Shown piece by piece: positions 6,431 to 9,355 of a stretch of DNA of 9,355 bases (position 1 is the first letter of the stretch; each line of letters opens with the position of its first letter). The notes under the pieces are model-generated. The model worked only from the letters and a program-made list of their open reading frames with translations. It was not told the origin of the DNA and ran no database searches. Origin of the DNA: Thermoflexales bacterium (GTDB lineage Bacteria > Chloroflexota > Anaerolineae > Fen-1058). A program made the position numbers and the translations under genes. The stretch is taken from the NCBI GenBank assembly GCA_030834835.1, contig JAUQXD010001009.1, forward strand, positions 1-9,355, read 5' to 3'.

Positions 6431-6457
6431 GGCTACAAGTCGCTGGCTTGTGAGGCC
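6431..6457. other. Short imperfect hairpin between converging genes
   Basis: GGCTACAAG (6431-6439) can pair with CTTGTGAGGCC (6447-6457) through ACAAG/CTTGT and GGC/GCC, with a bulge. It lies in the 117-base gap between two converging genes and might help end transcription, but there is no T-tract. Nothing else recognisable is seen in the gap. Confidence 0.25.
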
Positions 6458-6530
6458 GTGAAAAACAGTACTCGCCGTGTCGTCTTGCATGGCGTTTGAA
6501 TTCGAGCATGTGCGGGCGTTGGTCAGCGTT

Positions 6531-6887
6531 CTACCTATTTTGGAATTCTTCAAATGGCAAGGCAATTGGCGACAATAGAAATGAAATCCCATCTTCTTCT
6601 TGCTTCACGTGCCAGACCACAACGCCCTCTGGTGGGATTCGTAGCGAAAATGGAAACACAAATGGCGGTAACCAGATGAGTTCAATGTCGCCATCACCAC
6701 GCCAGCCAGCCTCCAGAAAACGTTCTCGGACAACAGCGACGTATTGGGCCGCTTTGTGCTTCAGAAACTTATCTGGTTTCTGTGAGAAGTGAAGATTGTC
6801 GATCCATTCAAAGCCGTATACCTTGAAATCCTTCAGATTGTCAGGACCATACGAGATTACTTCTTCAGATTTGATTGTATAGCTCAT
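6531..6887 (-). CDS. Orphan 118-residue protein, AT-richer than its neighbours
   Basis: An open frame of 118 codons encodes a soluble-looking protein rich in aromatic and acidic residues, with no signal peptide or membrane helix. Notable stretches are YGPDNLKDFKVYGFEWID (13-30), then AAQYVAVVRERFLEAGW-GDGDIELIWLPPFVF (about 46-78), then PPEGVVVWHVKQEEDG and the ending LSPIALPFEEFQNR. The pattern GWxGDGxIELIWLPPF looks like a conserved core, so it is probably a real gene, but no family is recognised. The base composition is visibly more AT-rich than all surrounding genes, suggesting horizontal acquisition. Its ATG overlaps the TGA of a relict acyl-CoA dehydrogenase end (ATGA). The ribosome binding site is weak (GAGAAAA about eight bases upstream). 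Small immunity or contact-dependent proteins have similar style, but that is speculation. Confidence 0.6.
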   Translation of the reverse strand: MSYTIKSEEVISYGPDNLKDFKVYGFEWIDNLHFSQKPDKFLKHKAAQYVAVVRERFLEAGWRGDGDIELIWLPPFVFPFSLRIPPEGVVVWHVKQEEDGISFLLSPIALPFEEFQNR

Positions 6888-6940
6888 AAGGTTTTCTCTG
6901 CAATGACGAGCCGCTGAATCTCACTCGTCGCTTCACCGCG
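6884..6940 (-). pseudogene. Relict C-terminus of a second acyl-CoA dehydrogenase
   Basis: On the minus strand this stretch reads GEATSEIQRLVIAEKTL and a stop. That corresponds to GEGTSEIQRLVIARNVL at the end of the complete acyl-CoA dehydrogenase next door. At DNA level 6903-6938 matches 7034-7069 at 33 of 36 positions. The preceding residues of the enzyme are missing: a palindromic repeat (6953-7004) and unrelated bases take their place. The catalytic-glutamate context (G-E-x-T-S-E) survives. It is either the remnant of a tandem duplicate or a copied gene end. It has no start codon or ribosome binding site of its own. Confidence 0.75.
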
Positions 6941-6952
6941 ACTTCGGCATCA

Positions 6953-7004
6953 AGACCTCGGAGGTTGTCATTGACTGGCGGGCGCAAAGAAACCTCCGAG
7001 GTCT
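6953..7004. repeat. Perfect 14-bp inverted repeat (AGACCTCGGAGGTT type) after acyl-CoA dehydrogenase
   Basis: AGACCTCGGAGGTT (6953-6966) and AACCTCCGAGGTCT (6991-7004) are perfect reverse complements with a 24-base loop, and each arm is itself nearly palindromic. Both arms are followed on the plus strand by TGTCAT. The TGA of the dehydrogenase (7006-7008, read on the minus strand) is part of the right-hand TGTCA. It could act as an mRNA-end hairpin for the dehydrogenase transcript; there is no T-tract typical of an intrinsic terminator. Confidence 0.75.
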
Positions 7005-7005
7005 G

Positions 7006-8157
7006 TCATCCCACACCCAACACATTCCGCGCGATGACAAGCCGCTGAATCTCACTCGTCCCTTCGCCGATGGTCATCAGGCGTTGATCACGATAGATGC
7101 GCTCCACGGGATATTCCGCGCTGTAGCCGTAGCCGCCGTGAATCTGAATGGCATTGAAGCACACTTTCTCCGCGACTTCGGTGGCAAATAATTTCGCCAT
7201 CGAGGCTTCTTTGATGTACGATTTGCCGTTCTGTTTCAGCCATGCGGCCTTGTAAACGAGCAATCGCGCGGCTTCGATCTGCGTCGTCGCATCGGCGATC
7301 ATCCATTGAATGGCCTGATGTTCTGCTAATAATTTGCCAAAGGTGTGACGCTGCTTCGCATATTTGATTGCTTCTTCATACGCGGCTTGCGCCAGCCCGA
7401 CCGCGAGCGCGCCGATGCCCACCCGTCCGCCATCGAGCACGTTGAGCGTTTGATGCAAGCCGTAGTTTTCTGTGCCCAGCACATACTCATGCGGCACGCG
7501 CACATCCTCATACGTCACGGCGTGCGTGGGCGAACCTTTCAGACCCATCTTCTTCTCGGCCGGGCCGATGGTCAGGCCGGGCGTATCGGCGGGCACGATG
7601 ATGAGCGACAACGATTTCGATCCGCCCGCTTTGTCGGTGCGGCACAACGTCACGATCGTATCGGCGAGGCTGGCGTTGGTGCACCACATCTTCGTGCCGT
7701 TGATAATCCACTCGTCGCCTGCCTTCTTTGCCACGGTCCGCACACCGCCCGCCAGATCGCTGCCCGCGCCCGGTTCGGTCAACGCTAGCGCGCCGAGTTT
7801 GCCCGAGCCGCTCGCCAGCGGCGGCAGGAATTTGCGTTTGATCTCTTCTGTGCCGAAGAGCGCGATCGGGCCGCAGCCCAATCCGTTATGCGCGCTGATG
7901 GACAGGCCCGTCGATCCGCAGCCGCGCCCGATCTCTTCGATCGCAATCGCAGCGCTGATCGCGTCCACGCCCGCGCCGCCGTACTCCTCCGGCACGGCCA
8001 GCCCCAACAACCCGATCGGCCCCATCTTCTTCACAGCCGCCCAATTGAATTCGCCCGTCTCATCGACGTGGCGGGCGCGCGGCTTGATTTCGCGCTCGAC
8101 AAAGTCACGCACCACGCGGCGGAATTCGGCTTGTTCTGCGGTGAGTTGAAAGTCCAT
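7006..8157 (-). CDS. Acyl-CoA dehydrogenase (FAD-dependent)
   Basis: A complete 383-residue enzyme of the acyl-CoA dehydrogenase family, which oxidises acyl-CoA to trans-2-enoyl-CoA using FAD and passes electrons to electron-transfer flavoprotein. The N-terminal helical domain is at 1-120. The first signature ALTEPGAGSD is at 125-134, in the beta-domain that contacts FAD and substrate. The C-terminal helical domain carries QRHTFGKLLAEHQAIQ (269-284) and the second signature, from Q338 through HGGYGY to D357. E365 in GEGTSE is at the position of the catalytic base used by short-chain and branched-chain members (not the isovaleryl/long-chain position). AAGGAG (8168-8173, minus strand) lies ten bases before the ATG. 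It follows the acyl-CoA synthetase gene with a 91-base gap, so the two probably share a transcript and pathway. The chain-length preference cannot be read from sequence alone. Confidence 0.95.
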   Translation of the reverse strand: MDFQLTAEQAEFRRVVRDFVEREIKPRARHVDETGEFNWAAVKKMGPIGLLGLAVPEEYGGAGVDAISAAIAIEEIGRGCGSTGLSISAHNGLGCGPIALFGTEEIKRKFLPPLASGSGKLGALALTEPGAGSDLAGGVRTVAKKAGDEWIINGTKMWCTNASLADTIVTLCRTDKAGGSKSLSLIIVPADTPGLTIGPAEKKMGLKGSPTHAVTYEDVRVPHEYVLGTENYGLHQTLNVLDGGRVGIGALAVGLAQAAYEEAIKYAKQRHTFGKLLAEHQAIQWMIADATTQIEAARLLVYKAAWLKQNGKSYIKEASMAKLFATEVAEKVCFNAIQIHGGYGYSAEYPVERIYRDQRLMTIGEGTSEIQRLVIARNVLGVG

Positions 8158-8180
8158 GTGTGCGAGTCTCCTTAATGTTT

Positions 8181-8251
8181 CATCGCCGAGAGTTCAGAGG
8201 TCGCGGAGAATCTCGAAAGCTACTCTGCGATCTGTGCGTCCTCTGCGGTTA
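8181..8251. repeat. Imperfect inverted repeat (CCGCAGAGGACGCA type) in the synthetase-dehydrogenase gap
   Basis: On the minus strand the element begins TAACCGCAGAGGACGCACAG, and the synthetase stop TAA (8249-8251) is its first triplet. Units GCAGAG, GCACAG and GCAGAG recur every nine bases (complement of 8241-8246, 8232-8237 and 8223-8228). The other half, 8181-8208, is roughly the reverse complement with several mismatches, leaving a loop of about 14 bases. The dehydrogenase ribosome binding site lies just beyond it, outside the hairpin. It fills almost the whole 91-base gap. Confidence 0.65.
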
Positions 8252-9355
8252 CATGGCTTGTCTGATCTCTTCCACGGCCTGCGGATTTTCCAGCGACGAG
8301 ATGTCGCCTGGATCAAGCCCCAGATACGCGGCGCGGATGATGCGGCGCATGACTTTGGCATTGCGCGTCTTGGGCAGGTCCTTCACGAACTTGATGTCTT
8401 TCGGCATCAAGGGCTTGCCCAGTTCTTCGGCGACGAGGTGCTTGAGCGTGTCGCGCAGTGTTTCACTCGGTTGTGCGTCCGGCGTGAGAACGCAGAAGCA
8501 CACCACGCTTTGGCCCTTCAATTCATCGGGCACGCCGATGGCGGCGGCTTCGCTGACGAATTCGTGCGACACCAAAATCGATTCGACTTCGGCAGGGCCG
8601 AGGCGTTTGCCCGCGACTTTGAGCGTGTCGTCCGATCGACCGAGGATGTACCATAAACCGTCGTTATCAATCGCGGCCCAATCGCCGTGCACCCACACGC
8701 CCGGAAAGCGCGACCAGTAGGTGTCGAGGTAGCGCTGTGGATCGTGCCAGAAGCCGCGCGTCATGCCGATCCACGGCGCGCGGATCACCAGTTCGCCCAC
8801 TTGATTGCGCACCGATTGACCCTGCTCATCGACGACATCGGCGGCCATGCCGGGCAGGGGGCCGGAAAACGCGCACGGTTTCAGCGGCAGCAGGAAGTTG
8901 CCCATCACGATGCCGCCGCTGATCTCGGTACCGCCGCTGTAGTTGATGATGGGCAGTTGACCGCCGCCTACCGTGTTGAACAACCACAACCACGGATCGG
9001 GATTCCACGGCTCGCCCGTCGAAGCAAACTTGCGCAATGATGTGAGATCGTGCGACTTGATCGGTTCGTCGCCATAGCGAACGAGCGCGCGCACGAGCGT
9101 GGGTGAAATACCGAGCGCCGTCACGCGATGCTGCTCGACGAGCCGCCACAACCGATCGGGCGCGGGATAGTCCGGCGCGCCGTCATAGATCAACATCGTG
9201 GCCTCTAAAATCAACGTGCCAAACACCAGCCACGGCCCCATCATCCAGCCCATATCGGTGAGCCAGTACAGCACTTCATCGTCGTGCAGATCGAGGCCGT
9301 GCGCCATGTCTTGCGCCGCTTTGATGGGGAAGCCGCAGTGCGTGTGCAGCGCGCC
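8249..9355 (-). CDS. AMP-forming acyl-CoA synthetase, C-terminal part (5' end outside window)
   Basis: The frame stays open to the window edge, so the visible 368 residues are the C-terminal half to two-thirds of an adenylate-forming enzyme; the methionine at 9305-9307 is internal. Visible core motifs, in order: [19 protein letters not shown] near the edge; [21 protein letters not shown] (the YGxTE motif that binds AMP); [21 protein letters not shown] (with the conserved ATP-ribose aspartate); [20 protein letters not shown] (the hinge); and [12 protein letters not shown], with the C-terminal lysine 35 residues from the end. Acetyl-CoA synthetase-type enzymes usually have SGK, so N-A-K is a small departure. 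The family activates carboxylic acids to acyl-CoA via acyl-AMP. The STGEPWNP style is closest to acetyl/acetoacetyl/medium-chain synthetases. It is followed by acyl-CoA dehydrogenase, suggesting activation then desaturation of the same acid. Confidence 0.9.
   Translation of the reverse strand, partial: GALHTHCGFPIKAAQDMAHGLDLHDDEVLYWLTDMGWMMGPWLVFGTLILEATMLIYDGAPDYPAPDRLWRLVEQHRVTALGISPTLVRALVRYGDEPIKSHDLTSLRKFASTGEPWNPDPWLWLFNTVGGGQLPIINYSGGTEISGGIVMGNFLLPLKPCAFSGPLPGMAADVVDEQGQSVRNQVGELVIRAPWIGMTRGFWHDPQRYLDTYWSRFPGVWVHGDWAAIDNDGLWYILGRSDDTLKVAGKRLGPAEVESILVSHEFVSEAAAIGVPDELKGQSVVCFCVLTPDAQPSETLRDTLKHLVAEELGKPLMPKDIKFVKDLPKTRNAKVMRRIIRAAYLGLDPGDISSLENPQAVEEIRQAM

Noticed and set aside
7472..8149. 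Plus-strand open frame of 225 codons
   Set aside because: It is antisense to the acyl-CoA dehydrogenase, with a Pro/Ser/Ala-rich translation and no motifs.
9305..9307. Methionine codon as the true start of the acyl-CoA synthetase
   Set aside because: The frame is open upstream to the window edge and encodes [12 protein letters not shown], which fits the family, so this methionine is internal.
1..9355. CRISPR array or tRNA/rRNA genes
   Set aside because: No regularly spaced direct repeats with spacers were seen; the repeats present are palindromic and scattered. No tRNA-like or rRNA-like sequence was recognised.

Overview
This window looks like chromosomal DNA from a GC-rich environmental bacterium, most likely a Chloroflexota (Anaerolineae/Chloroflexia-like) lineage. 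The clues are a YfhO-type membrane protein paired with a large PMT-type glycosyltransferase, an F420-type deazaflavin oxidoreductase, an acyl-CoA synthetase/acyl-CoA dehydrogenase pair, and many short dispersed palindromic repeats. The assignment is an inference from gene style and repeat content, because no marker gene is present.

Plus strand, left to right: the last 15 codons of an unidentified gene (1-50); a small Mrr-like nuclease-fold protein with altered catalytic residues (74-484); a molybdenum-cofactor MogA/MoaB-type enzyme (533-1048); two large polytopic membrane proteins joined by a TGATG stop/start overlap, namely a PMT/ArnT-like GT-C glycosyltransferase (1079-3235) and a YfhO-family protein (3235-5553); a 75-residue two-helix membrane protein with its own sigma70-like promoter and a strong intrinsic terminator (5646-5873); and a Ddn-like nitroreductase/deazaflavin-family protein (5949-6413). 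Minus strand, right to left: the C-terminal 368 residues of an AMP-forming acyl-CoA synthetase (8249-9355, cut by the window edge), a complete acyl-CoA dehydrogenase (7006-8157), the broken C-terminal end of a second acyl-CoA dehydrogenase (6884-6940), and an AT-richer orphan gene (6531-6887). The synthetase and dehydrogenase probably act in sequence in catabolism of a fatty or branched acid: activation to acyl-CoA, then alpha,beta-desaturation. The two membrane proteins probably act together in lipid-linked sugar transfer or cell-envelope glycosylation.

The most unusual aspect is the short palindromic repeats. At least six different kinds are visible. Two sit inside the two membrane-protein genes as in-frame insertions of about 62 and 45 codons. 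Both fall at what looks like the same hydrophilic loop, just before an equivalent transmembrane helix. Four others lie exactly at gene ends, so the repeat supplies or directly abuts the stop codon of the upstream gene; one of these also supplies the start codon and first ~17 residues of the next gene. One 31-nt repeat motif occurs both between genes (480-510) and inside a gene (3655-3685). This resembles, in principle, the palindromic elements found within Rickettsia genes, but the repeats here are of several unrelated types. All family assignments come from reading motifs by eye; no database search was possible.
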